Source of the DNA: Alteromonas naphthalenivorans
Lineage (GTDB): Bacteria > Pseudomonadota > Gammaproteobacteria > Enterobacterales > Alteromonadaceae
NCBI RefSeq assembly: GCF_000213655.1
Contig: NC_015554.1
Coordinates: 3,906,001 to 3,970,000, forward strand
Direction: 5' to 3'
DNA: 64,000 bases
In this document: in pieces, positions 51,278 to 58,420 of the stretch
How the letters are laid out: every line of letters starts with the position of its first letter
Numbering within the stretch: the stretch's first letter is position 1
Program-made: the position numbers and the translations under genes
Notes under the pieces: model-generated
What the model was told of the DNA's origin: nothing
Database searches by the model: none
Seen by the model: only the letters and a program-made list of their open reading frames with translations

Positions 51278-53116
51278 ATGACTACTGTAATTGCCGACAC
51301 CACTATTAGTTCTCCCGTTCCCGATGCGCTAACCCCTGAAAACGTTTTAAAAAATGTGTTTGGGTACGATGAATTTCGCGAGGGACAAGGAGACGTCATC
51401 CACCATGTATGCCACGGTGGAGATGCACTTGTATTGCTACCTACCGGTGGTGGAAAATCTATGTGCTATCAAATTCCAGCGCTTATCCGCGCAGGTACTG
51501 GCATTGTAGTGTCGCCACTTATCTCGTTAATGCAAGATCAAGTAGAACAGTTAAAAGCCTTGGGTGTGAAAGCCGCTTACCTAAATTCAACACTTAGTCA
51601 GGAAGACCAAGCCAGTATTTCAGAGCAAATGGTGTCTAACCAGTTAGACTTATTGTATGTCTCTCCTGAGCGCTTGCTTCAATTTGGCTTTCAGCAAACG
51701 CTTCGTACTACAGAGGTAGCCTTATTTGCTATCGATGAAGCCCACTGCGTCTCCCATTGGGGGCACGATTTCAGGCACGACTACCGGGCCCTCGGCCAGA
51801 TTAAAGCCCGCTTTCCTGATATCCCTGTTATTGGGTTAACGGCTACCGCAGACATCGCTACCCAAAGCGATATTCTCACCCAACTGCAACTTAATGACCC
51901 CCTAGTTTATAAAGGCAGTTTCGATAGACCGAATATTCGTTATCGGGTGATGTCGAAGTACAAAGCCTTCGAACAGGTTGTTACTTACGTTAAGCAACAA
52001 GAAGGCAGCGGGATTATTTATTGTAATAGTCGCGCCAAAGTAGACGACTTACATGCCAAGCTATTCAAGCAAGGTTTTCGCTGCGCGGCGTATCATGCGG
52101 GTATGGATGCCGACGAACGAGAATTAGTTCAGCGCCAGTTTTTGAACGATAAAATTGATATTGTTGTAGCCACGGTCGCCTTCGGTATGGGGATTAATAA
52201 ATCGAACGTGCGTTACGTGGTGCATCACGATGTACCTCGCAGTGTTGAAAGTTACTACCAGGAAACAGGCCGCGCAGGACGAGACGGCCTTGAATCTGAA
52301 GCCATGCTGCTGTTCGATGAAAAAGATGCGGCTCGGGTACGTCAGTGGATTGAGCAAGGTGAGCAGGCCGATAGAAATGCCATCGAACTTCAAAAGTTTG
52401 CGGCCATGGAGGCCTTTTCTGAAGCGCAAACCTGCCGCCGACAGGTGCTGCTTAACTACTTTTCTCAATTTAGTGACAGTGCCTGCGGCAACTGTGATAT
52501 TTGTCTAGATCCACCCACCATGATTGACGGCTTGGTCATTAGCCAAAAAGTACTGTCTTGTATTCTTCGGCTTTCACAGCAAGCCTCTACCCAATACCTT
52601 ATTGATGTACTGCGCGGCAAACAGCTAAAGCGCTTGCAAGAAGCTGGGCACCACCAGCTTTCAACCTATGGTATTGGCAAAGACAAATCTGATAGCTATT
52701 GGCACAACATGATTAACCAGCTTATTCATAAGGGGTTGATACGGGTGGATATTACCGCCAACGCTGCGCTTCGCTTAACTGAAGCTGCCCGCCCTGTATT
52801 AAAAGGCGAAGTGGCCGTACAGCTAGCGGTACCTAGGTTAGAATTCAAGCCAGATAAAAAGGCGAAACAAGCGCCGGCTAACTACGACCGCACCTTATTT
52901 ATGCGCTTAAAGCACTTACGTAAAGTGCTGGCAGAAGAAAACGAAGTGCCGCCTTATGTGGTATTCAGTGATGCTACGCTGGTAGACATGGCCGCTAAGC
53001 TCCCGACCACCCGCGATACTATGTTAGATGTAAGCGGCGTAGGGCAAACCAAGCTATCGCGCTACGGCGACGCCTTTATGCAGTTGATAAACGATTACAT
53101 TCATCGTGAACAATAG
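51278..53116 (+). CDS. recQ: ATP-dependent DNA helicase RecQ
   Basis: The 612-residue 3'-5' helicase acts in recombination and replication-fork repair. Helicase motifs include FREGQGDVI (motif 0), VLLPTGGGKSMCYQ (I), AIDEAHCVSHWGHDFR (II), VATVAFGMGINKSNVRYVVH (V) and YYQETGRAGRDG (VI). A zinc-binding domain with four cysteines (CRRQ, CGNCDIC), a winged helix and a C-terminal HRDC domain (FMRLKHLRKVLAEENEVPPY) follow. Length matches E. coli RecQ. It is the last intact chromosomal gene before the accessory region. Confidence 0.97.
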   Translation: MTTVIADTTISSPVPDALTPENVLKNVFGYDEFREGQGDVIHHVCHGGDALVLLPTGGGKSMCYQIPALIRAGTGIVVSPLISLMQDQVEQLKALGVKAAYLNSTLSQEDQASISEQMVSNQLDLLYVSPERLLQFGFQQTLRTTEVALFAIDEAHCVSHWGHDFRHDYRALGQIKARFPDIPVIGLTATADIATQSDILTQLQLNDPLVYKGSFDRPNIRYRVMSKYKAFEQVVTYVKQQEGSGIIYCNSRAKVDDLHAKLFKQGFRCAAYHAGMDADERELVQRQFLNDKIDIVVATVAFGMGINKSNVRYVVHHDVPRSVESYYQETGRAGRDGLESEAMLLFDEKDAARVRQWIEQGEQADRNAIELQKFAAMEAFSEAQTCRRQVLLNYFSQFSDSACGNCDICLDPPTMIDGLVISQKVLSCILRLSQQASTQYLIDVLRGKQLKRLQEAGHHQLSTYGIGKDKSDSYWHNMINQLIHKGLIRVDITANAALRLTEAARPVLKGEVAVQLAVPRLEFKPDKKAKQAPANYDRTLFMRLKHLRKVLAEENEVPPYVVFSDATLVDMAAKLPTTRDTMLDVSGVGQTKLSRYGDAFMQLINDYIHREQ

Positions 53117-53182
53117 CGGTAGTATTTAGTTAGCATATGGGTTTAGCTAAAGCCTATTCCTCGCCAGAGCCTATACCCACAA

Positions 53183-53230
53183 AGGCCTGCATCTAAACAG
53201 GCCTATATTTAAATAGACTTACATCTAAAC
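53183..53230. repeat. 16-bp tandem repeat, three units
   Basis: The units AGGCCTGCATCTAAAC, AGGCCTATATTTAAAT and AGACTTACATCTAAAC lie between recQ and the truncated GST gene. Confidence 0.8.
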
Positions 53231-53253
53231 AAAGAAGGGCTCAACATTGGGTA

Positions 53254-53580
53254 TTAGGCGTATGCGTACTCACCGCCTTTTTCTAGCGCTTGCTTATACG
53301 CAGGCCTTGCATGTACCCGTTTCACGTATTCCCGAATGGCAGGAAAATCTTTGGCATTCCCACTTGCCACTAATGACTCTAGTGGAAATATCATTTGTAC
53401 ATCAGCTCCGGTGGGTTGTTCACCGGCAAACCACGTGTGATGGGCAAGGTAAGACTCTACATAACGCAAGCTTTGGGCTAAATTGGGCCCATAATAGGCA
53501 TTTAAAATTCCATCGATTAACTTATTCGTAATAGGTTTGATAAAGAAAGGTTTAGACCCTGAAGGTACTGTGGTTTGTCT
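53254..53580 (-). pseudogene. Glutathione S-transferase gene, 5' end lost
   Basis: The frame encodes about 105 residues of a GST C-terminal helical domain. It includes AYYGPNLAQSLRYVESYLAH, FAGEQPTGADVQMIFPLESL and an ending with YVKRVHARPAYKQALEKGG. The thioredoxin-like N-terminal domain that binds glutathione is absent. The homologous reading fades near SKPFFIKPITNKL (about 53555), and an in-frame TAA lies at 53581-53583. The rest of the gene was replaced by the accessory DNA to the right. Internal starts exist, but the product could not be an active transferase. Confidence 0.85.
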
Positions 53581-53714
53581 TTATTTCGTTTTTAAGTTTG
53601 TTATTGGCACCGAGCTTTCTCGCATCAGCGAGTGTTTATGCGCCAGCCATCTTTGTTCTGGTTGCATCATTTGCTGTAAGCCAATACATCGCCAATTTTT
53701 CCAAGTTGTTTTGA
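53559..53714 (+). CDS. Small hydrophobic protein, start damaged or non-ATG
   Basis: The frame encodes 51 residues reading MKVLWFVFISFLSLLLAP at its start if the CTG at 53559 initiates. Two hydrophobic stretches and a sensible C-terminus (QYIANFSKLF) suggest a true inner-membrane protein. There is no ATG: the first codon falls at the point where the GST gene is cut, so the original ATG may have been replaced when the region joined. AAGG lies 8 bases upstream but within GST-derived DNA. I do not recognise the family. Position before a pilin gene would fit a pilus-related protein. Confidence 0.45.
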   Translation: MKVLWFVFISFLSLLLAPSFLASASVYAPAIFVLVASFAVSQYIANFSKLF

Positions 53715-53821
53715 TTCTGACATTACAGCCCCTAAATTTTTGAGCTCTATGAAAAAAACTAATAGGAATGTAATGAATAATAACCCTGTCGCTGACAAGC
53801 CAAGCTTGAGCCGGAGCAGGT

Positions 53822-53866
53822 CGAACCAAGCTCGACTCAGTTGGGACGAATGTCGAACTTGGTTCG
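53822..53866. repeat. 15-bp inverted repeat upstream of the pilin gene
   Basis: CGAACCAAGCTCGAC (53822-53836) and GTCGAACTTGGTTCG (53852-53866) are complementary at 14 of 15 positions around a 15-base spacer. It could form a stable hairpin in RNA or single-stranded DNA. There is no T-run, so it is not a terminator. Confidence 0.75.
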
Positions 53867-53925
53867 TCAGCAGAAGGTGCGGGTTGTCCGCTAACATTAA
53901 CGTTAACGTATACAGGTGAATAGAT

Positions 53926-54336
53926 ATGAAGGCTACTAACTTCTTCTCTTCAAAAACAGGCAAGCTCGTCACTCTGGCAGGCTTATTCGCGGTAAGTGGC
54001 GCAGCAATGGCTACAGGTACCACAACAGGTATTGATAACATTCTGTCTGATGTTATTGCGTTCTTTGAAGGTCCATTTGGTAAGCTGATCATTGTACTGG
54101 CATTTGGTTACGGTCTAGTAAAGATTTTGGCGACAGACTGGATCCAAGTAGGAAGCGCATTCCTTGCAGGACTAACATTAGCAAACCTAAGTGACATTGT
54201 TGACTCAACGGGTGTGGGTGCAGCAGTCACAGCAGCAAAAGAAGAAATGATGCCGGTGGTTACCACGGCGGCCGTCAAAGCACAAGATATCGCATGTGCA
54301 TGTGTGGATTGTGCATGTAAAGCATGTGGATGTTAA
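53926..54336 (+). CDS. VirB2/TraA-like pilin with Cys-rich C-terminus
   Basis: The 136-residue protein has a signal peptide cleaved after AAMA, giving a mature chain of about 107 residues. Two hydrophobic helices (LIIVLAFGYGLVKIL and FLAGLTLANLSDIV) with a short turn are the layout of conjugative pilins of the VirB2/TrbC/TraA type. The last 13 residues hold six cysteines (124, 126, 129, 131, 134, 136), which I do not know from this family. The coding DNA there is a GCATGT-like repeat. It has its own terminator, and no other transfer genes are in the window, so it appears stranded from its pilus operon. Confidence 0.65.
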   Translation: MKATNFFSSKTGKLVTLAGLFAVSGAAMATGTTTGIDNILSDVIAFFEGPFGKLIIVLAFGYGLVKILATDWIQVGSAFLAGLTLANLSDIVDSTGVGAAVTAAKEEMMPVVTTAAVKAQDIACACVDCACKACGC

Positions 54337-54350
54337 TCCATCACTGACAC

Positions 54351-54377
54351 AAAAAAGCGACCATAGTGTCGCTTTTT
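54351..54377 (+). terminator. Terminator of the pilin gene
   Basis: The stem AAAAAAGCGAC with GTCGCTTTTTT around a short loop ends in a T-run, 15 bases after the pilin stop. Confidence 0.92.
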
Positions 54378-54410
54378 TTGTGTTTGAAATACCACCCGCC
54401 CGACCATCCT

Positions 54411-54448
54411 GCCCAACATGTAGCTTCAATACCAAGGAAAGATATGAT
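54411..54448 (+). promoter_or_regulatory. Island promoter module, copy 1
   Basis: GCCCAACATGTAGCTTCAAT is followed by 12 bases and the -10 hexamer TATGAT at 54443-54448. The spacing is identical to the four other copies. The expected transcript start near 54455 fits the GTG at 54478. Confidence 0.75.
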
Positions 54449-54477
54449 GGCCGGCAACGTTATTGAGGAGAGAGTCC

Positions 54478-54924
54478 GTGAAATTAAGAAATACAGTGGT
54501 TGCCGTTATTGCCAGCGCATTTATTACACCAATAGCGAGTGCTGACGTGTCGTTCAGAGACATTAATCTCGTTGAAGGTGAATTTGAGAGTGTGTATCAA
54601 TTCAACAAATACATGCAAAGAAACAATATAGAGATGCACGAAATGTTTGCGGAATGTGCAGCGTTTTTCGCAGTTGCCCAGCCTATCTACGAAAGCATGG
54701 GAGAAGGCGAAAGCATGCACAAGAAAAACATTGATTTGTTTTTAGCCACGCAGCATTTCGCAGGTGATGAGACGCTTAGCATAGTGAAAAGGAAAGCCAC
54801 CAAATACCACCAATTCTTCGATAGAGCGGTGGCAGATAACAATGGTGGATACTATGGCGGCCGAACCGGAATAGCCAAAGGTGTATGTGATGATGCTCAC
54901 ATCTTTGCGAGTGCCTATAAGTAA
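54478..54924 (+). CDS. Secreted protein of unknown function
   Basis: The protein is 148 residues from the GTG at 54478, chosen because GGAGAGAG lies upstream and a signal peptide (VVAVIASAFITPIASA) follows. A TTG five codons earlier is less likely. The mature part is helical with two cysteines (CAAF and GVCDDA segments) that could pair in the periplasm. It ends YYGGRTGIAKGVCDDAHIFA. No family recognised. It is the first gene of a probable operon with the phospholipase D-like gene, driven by promoter copy 1. Confidence 0.7.
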   Translation: MKLRNTVVAVIASAFITPIASADVSFRDINLVEGEFESVYQFNKYMQRNNIEMHEMFAECAAFFAVAQPIYESMGEGESMHKKNIDLFLATQHFAGDETLSIVKRKATKYHQFFDRAVADNNGGYYGGRTGIAKGVCDDAHIFASAYK

Positions 54925-54949
54925 GTGAAGGTAGAGGAGAATATAAAAG

Positions 54950-55702
54950 ATGGCAAAATTCCTTAATACAAGCGCTACAAACTATTTCCTAGAAGAGCTC
55001 ATTAAGAGCGCCTCAGAAAGACTCATTCTCATTAGCCCCTTCCTAAAGCTAAATGACCGTATAAAGGAGTTGCTTGAGGATAAAAACCGGCTAAAAATCG
55101 ATGTTCGTATTATTTATGGTAAAAGTGAGTTACAGCCAGAGGAGATAAACTGGTTGCGCTCGCTAGACTATGTTCGTACATCGTTCTGTAAAAACCTACA
55201 TGCCAAGTGCTATATCAATGAGCAAGGATGCATAATTACGAGTTTAAATCTGTACGAGTTTTCCCAAGTTAATAATAATGAAATGGGAATATACATTGAC
55301 AGGATTGAAGATAGCCAAATCTACAGTGATGCTTTTGAAGAAGCTCAACGGATAATCAGGATTAGCGATGAAGTAAGAATTTCACTAGAAAAGGTAGCGC
55401 CAAGTGACAAGGTAAACAAAGGTAAAGCAACAGCTAATTCTCAACCTTCTCCCAAGCCTCAGAACCTAGCACCCGCTGCACTCATATCATCGAGCAAAAT
55501 AGCCAAGAGTCTTGGCCAAACCACGGATGAGTTCTTGAGTAAACTTCAGCAGAATGGCTACATCGAAAATAAAGGTGGGGAAATGTCGCTCACGGACAAG
55601 GGAAAATCCATCGGTGGCGAACATGTTAAGAAGAGCCGGTTTGGCCCATACTTCAAATGGCCATCGGATTTCGATCCAAGCTGGTTAGAGGCAACTGAAT
55701 AA
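54950..55702 (+). CDS. Phospholipase D-like domain protein with C-terminal winged-helix-like region
   Basis: The 250-residue protein has one HKD-type half site, with His and Lys in KNLHAKCYIN, then Ser/Asn in IITSLNLYEFSQVNNNEMGIYI. This matches the PLD-like family of nucleases and phosphodiesterases, which often dimerise to complete the active site. Residues 150-180 form a polar linker. The last 75 residues (SKIAKSLGQTTDEFLSKLQQ, MSLTDKGKSIGGEHV) look like a small winged-helix or DNA-binding module. It has GAGGAG upstream and no signal peptide. A DNA-directed or defence-related role is possible but unproven. Confidence 0.75.
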   Translation: MAKFLNTSATNYFLEELIKSASERLILISPFLKLNDRIKELLEDKNRLKIDVRIIYGKSELQPEEINWLRSLDYVRTSFCKNLHAKCYINEQGCIITSLNLYEFSQVNNNEMGIYIDRIEDSQIYSDAFEEAQRIIRISDEVRISLEKVAPSDKVNKGKATANSQPSPKPQNLAPAALISSSKIAKSLGQTTDEFLSKLQQNGYIENKGGEMSLTDKGKSIGGEHVKKSRFGPYFKWPSDFDPSWLEATE

Positions 55703-55738
55703 TAGAGAGAAAAGATAACACCATTTGAGGAGCGCTGA

Positions 55739-56482
55739 ATGAAAATAGAACGCAATCTTCTACTTGATTACCAAGCAGCATGCAAGATGCTACCTAACGT
55801 CAAACCGCGAGTAGTAAGTAATATTCTCAATAGCCTGCTTGATAGAGTCAGGAGTCAAGTAGACATCCTTCATATGACAGCGGATACGCCAGAACCCACC
55901 ATTGAGTACTGCGGCATTACGCTGTCCTTGTCGGACATACACAGCATTCGAGATACACCTGACTTCGGCAGGATAAAAACACCACCTCAAGGAGCTAGAA
56001 TACTTATTTCGCTGTATCAGGCTGGCGGCTTGTTTTCAGAGCGTGACAAAAAAGCCAAGGTAGAAGCTGTCCATGACGAACTGATTGCTTATTCTGAATC
56101 TGAAGCAGCGCTCATCGATAAAACCCTCGCCATCAAGGAAGCACAGAGAAAGGCAAAAGAGGAGCGGGAGGAGCGTATCAACAACCCTCAAAACCTGTCT
56201 GTTACGGACTTTACATATTCATTGCTCAATGACATCTTCTTTGCACATCTGGGTAAATGCACCGGGCAACAGGAGATGAATATTGGCGGTATACCTGTCA
56301 CCAAAACGGTACTACCGTATCGATCAAACTCAGGAAAAAGCCAAGACTTTGAAGTGGTATTCGAGTTCACGGATGAGAATGGTGAAAGCCAGCAAATTAG
56401 CAAGAGCAGTATGTACGCGGGAAATCGCCGAAATGATGCAGACAGAAACCACGGCCTACCCAACTCAAGGGGGTACCGGTAA
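55739..56482 (+). CDS. Unrecognised 247-residue protein
   Basis: It starts at an ATG with GAGGAG about 8 bases upstream, 36 bases after the PLD-like gene. Residues 130-150 are a highly charged helix (EAQRKAKEEREERINN) that may be a coiled coil. The N-terminal half contains YCGITLSLSDIHSIRDTPDFG. The C-terminal third is beta-rich and charged. No signal peptide or membrane segment. Its last base overlaps the next ATG. I do not recognise the family. Confidence 0.65.
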   Translation: MKIERNLLLDYQAACKMLPNVKPRVVSNILNSLLDRVRSQVDILHMTADTPEPTIEYCGITLSLSDIHSIRDTPDFGRIKTPPQGARILISLYQAGGLFSERDKKAKVEAVHDELIAYSESEAALIDKTLAIKEAQRKAKEEREERINNPQNLSVTDFTYSLLNDIFFAHLGKCTGQQEMNIGGIPVTKTVLPYRSNSGKSQDFEVVFEFTDENGESQQISKSSMYAGNRRNDADRNHGLPNSRGYR

Positions 56483-56694
56483 TGCAAAATCAAGCCGTGT
56501 TTGATATCACTGTGTCCGAGACGTACACAGAAGAAGCCGTCACCGTGACCATAAAAGCGACGTCACCCTCCTCTGCCCAGAGTTATGGTGATGTGTTGGC
56601 AACACAGATGCCTTCGCAGACAATCGACTGCGGCGATATGGGCCTGAACGAAACAGAATGGTTTTGCAGCGAAGTACGCCTGACCAACAAGTAA
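56482..56694 (+). CDS. Unrecognised 70-residue protein
   Basis: It begins in a TAATG overlap with the upstream gene, so translation is coupled. The sequence alternates beta-type residues (FDITVSETYTEEAVTVTIKA) and ends EVRLTNK. It has two cysteines. It ends 4 bases before the stop of a convergent 57-residue gene. Confidence 0.6.
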   Translation: MQNQAVFDITVSETYTEEAVTVTIKATSPSSAQSYGDVLATQMPSQTIDCGDMGLNETEWFCSEVRLTNK

Positions 56695-56698
56695 CGGC

Positions 56699-56872
56699 CT
56701 ACTGACTCTCTTTGTGCAATTCATCCAGCAGCGGCGGGAACTGTTTCGCTATTTTGGCTTTCGACCTCTCTCTGAAGGTCGCCATAAATTCATCCAGCCG
56801 CCTCTTGTCTTCAGGTCTGGGGTTCTTGCTGGAAAGGATAAATGCAAGCGGAACCCGTGATACACGCGCCAT
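56699..56872 (-). CDS. Unrecognised 57-residue basic protein, SOS operon
   Basis: ATG at 56872 with AGGG just upstream, starting 3 bases after the stop of the 123-residue gene. The chain reads MARVSRVPLAFILSSKNPRP, then a basic helix (RRLDEFMATFRERSKAKIAK) and ends ELHKESQ. It is too short for most automatic gene callers. It is co-transcribed with the upstream gene and therefore under the same LexA box. Confidence 0.6.
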   Translation of the reverse strand: MARVSRVPLAFILSSKNPRPEDKRRLDEFMATFRERSKAKIAKQFPPLLDELHKESQ

Positions 56873-56875
56873 ACC

Positions 56876-57247
56876 CTACCCCGCAATTTTGTGTTCAGAC
56901 ATTGGCGTCCGTGGCTGACCAAGAGCACTATAGTCACGAGGAGACAATAATGGCTGGTCTTTCGCCTCCATGACAATATAGACCACATTGCCTTCTACAT
57001 AGGCCACCAGCGTCGCCTCATCATTACAATAAGTGAATGAGTCTTCGAATCGCTCCCTGTAAGCCGGATTAATGCGAAAAAACGTTAAGTAACCATTCTG
57101 AAACCGCATTGCATCATTAGTACAAACCGTTCCGCCATAACGCATATTTTCAAAGTCCGTGGGCGACACCATGACAGAGAGGTACTCATTATTGGGTGTA
57201 TCGCCAATACTGACATTGGTGTAGTTACGACTGATTAAAAATTCCAT
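56876..57247 (-). CDS. Unrecognised 123-residue protein, probable SOS-induced gene
   Basis: ATG at 57247 with GAGGCGAGC upstream. The promoter has TTGTCT and CATAAT with a 17-base spacer, and a perfect LexA box covers the start of transcription. The protein is soluble and mixed alpha/beta (FLISRNYTNVSIGDTPNNEY, GNVVYIVMEAKDQPLLSP) with two or three cysteines. No family recognised. It runs opposite to the flanking island genes and forms a two-gene operon with the 57-residue gene. Confidence 0.65.
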   Translation of the reverse strand: MEFLISRNYTNVSIGDTPNNEYLSVMVSPTDFENMRYGGTVCTNDAMRFQNGYLTFFRINPAYRERFEDSFTYCNDEATLVAYVEGNVVYIVMEAKDQPLLSPRDYSALGQPRTPMSEHKIAG

Positions 57248-57260
57248 GCTCGCCTCATTA

Positions 57261-57276
57261 CTGTATTTATGTACAG
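57261..57276. promoter_or_regulatory. LexA (SOS) box of the 123+57-residue gene pair
   Basis: CTGTATTTATGTACAG is a perfect CTGT-N8-ACAG site. It lies 4 bases downstream of the minus-strand -10 (CATAAT at 57286-57281) and 13 bases before the ATG. Confidence 0.85.
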
Positions 57277-57356
57277 CTTAATTATGGACTGTATGCCAAC
57301 CACAGACAAGTCATATTGCAGTCTTCGACAGACGCCATCTTTTACGGTTGCCACAT

Positions 57357-57394
57357 GCCCAAAGCGTAGTCGCATTACTCAGGTAAGGCATTAT
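57357..57394 (+). promoter_or_regulatory. Island promoter module, copy 2
   Basis: GCCCAAAGCGTAGTCGCATT is followed by 12 bases and a -10 of CATTAT (57389-57394). It precedes the ssb-like gene at 57451. Confidence 0.78.
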
Positions 57395-57450
57395 TAAGAT
57401 GTCTTTCGAGACAAGGTTAAACACTTTAATCCAATTTGAGGAAATATGTT

Positions 57451-57972
57451 ATGTCACAAGGTTTTTTTGAAGTGAAAGCGAAAGCAAACATCGGCTCTAT
57501 CGAAGTCAACACATTGCCGTCAGGTGATTTGGTTGCCAACCTATCACTTGCCGCCACCAAGAAGTACAAAGACAATCAAGGTCAGCAGCAGGAAAAGACC
57601 ACATGGATAAGCGCCACAGCTTACCGTCGCACCGCTGAGTTACTGGACATGCTCGCGCAGCAAGGTACTGAAATATTTGTCACAGGCTCGCTGGTGGAAG
57701 ATAAGTGGGTTGACCAGAACAACCAAAATCGCTCTAAGGTTGGTATTGTGATTGACACCTTTGATGTGCTTCGTCGCGGCAAAGAGCATCAAAATGCGCA
57801 AAACAACGCCAACTATAACCAAAGCAATGGTCAGGGCTATAATCAAGCACCTAATCAAGGTTATAACAATCAGGGCTATCAGCAGCCAAACAATCGCCGT
57901 AACAACGCACAAGGCGGTTATCAGCAGCAAGGCAATTATCAACGCCAACCTATGTCACAACGCGCCAGCTAA
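57451..57972 (+). CDS. Plasmid-type single-stranded DNA-binding protein without acidic C-terminal tip
   Basis: The protein is 173 residues from the ATG at 57451 (GAGGAAAT upstream; an upstream TTG is less likely). It has an OB fold (GDLVANLSLAATKKYKDNQG, WISATAYRRTAELLDML, IFVTGSLVEDKWVDQ) over residues 1-112, then a Gln/Asn/Gly-rich tail (QGYNQAPNQGYNNQGYQQ). It ends in QPMSQRAS and lacks the DDDIPF-type tip of the chromosomal Ssb. Partner recruitment through the tip is therefore not expected. Such second SSBs are common on conjugative elements. It has promoter copy 2 and a terminator after it. Confidence 0.88.
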   Translation: MSQGFFEVKAKANIGSIEVNTLPSGDLVANLSLAATKKYKDNQGQQQEKTTWISATAYRRTAELLDMLAQQGTEIFVTGSLVEDKWVDQNNQNRSKVGIVIDTFDVLRRGKEHQNAQNNANYNQSNGQGYNQAPNQGYNNQGYQQPNNRRNNAQGGYQQQGNYQRQPMSQRAS

Positions 57973-57990
57973 TTGAACAACAACCGCAAC

Positions 57991-58011
57991 GGGCTGCCTC
58001 ATTGGTAGCCC
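57991..58011 (+). terminator. Terminator of the plasmid-type ssb gene
   Basis: GGGCTGCC pairs with GGTAGCCC with one mismatch around a short loop and is followed by TTTTT. Confidence 0.78.
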
Positions 58012-58036
58012 TTTTTGGCAAACACAAGAGGTCTCG

Positions 58037-58240
58037 ATGAGCGAATTAAAGACAAAGCTATGGGAAATGGGCGTTACCACGGAAGATTTGGACAGCATTG
58101 TGGAGGAAGGCGCAAGCCGACTCGTGTCACGCGTTAATAATGAAGGAATGGCTGAGCAATTACGTTTTCTGGAAGAACAAGTGTGCATGTCAGAGAACGA
58201 TATTCTTGCGGCTGTTCAGTCAGACATAGACAATATTTAG
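58037..58240 (+). CDS. Unrecognised 67-residue acidic helical protein
   Basis: ATG with AGAGG 6 bases upstream, starting 26 bases after a terminator, so it would be transcribed by read-through or its own promoter. The chain is helical and acidic (LWEMGVTTEDLDSIVEEGAS, QLRFLEEQVCMSENDILAAV) with one cysteine. No family recognised. Confidence 0.6.
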   Translation: MSELKTKLWEMGVTTEDLDSIVEEGASRLVSRVNNEGMAEQLRFLEEQVCMSENDILAAVQSDIDNI

Positions 58241-58302
58241 GTGAAAAATTGAAATTAACACAATATGTAATAACTGGCCGATGCTGTGATTATGACGACC
58301 AT

Positions 58303-58420
58303 TTGACATCCTCCCGGCTCTAAAGAACCGGGATTCCTCCTTCGAGACGGCGATGCCCCGCCGCAGCAATGTTCCGAGCAGCGTTGATATCGCGATGATT
58401 TTGAGTACCGCAATCGCTAC
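58303..58420 (-). ncRNA. Probable omega RNA of the TnpB element
   Basis: In TnpB elements the guide RNA overlaps the 3' end of tnpB and ends at the right-end hairpin. Here the tnpB stop codon lies in the loop of that hairpin. The guide would be the minus-strand bases just beyond 58303 (ATGGTCGTCATAATCACAGC). The 5' limit is a guess. Confidence 0.45.

Noticed and set aside
53749..53919. 56-residue frame (MKKTNRNVMNNNPVADKPSL) upstream of the pilin
   Set aside because: It spans the inverted repeat, has no good ribosome binding site and its composition looks random. Not supported as a gene.
56749..56988. 79-residue minus-strand frame between the SOS gene pair
   Set aside because: It overlaps both better-supported genes (56699-56872 and 56876-57247) in another frame and has no promoter or ribosome binding site.
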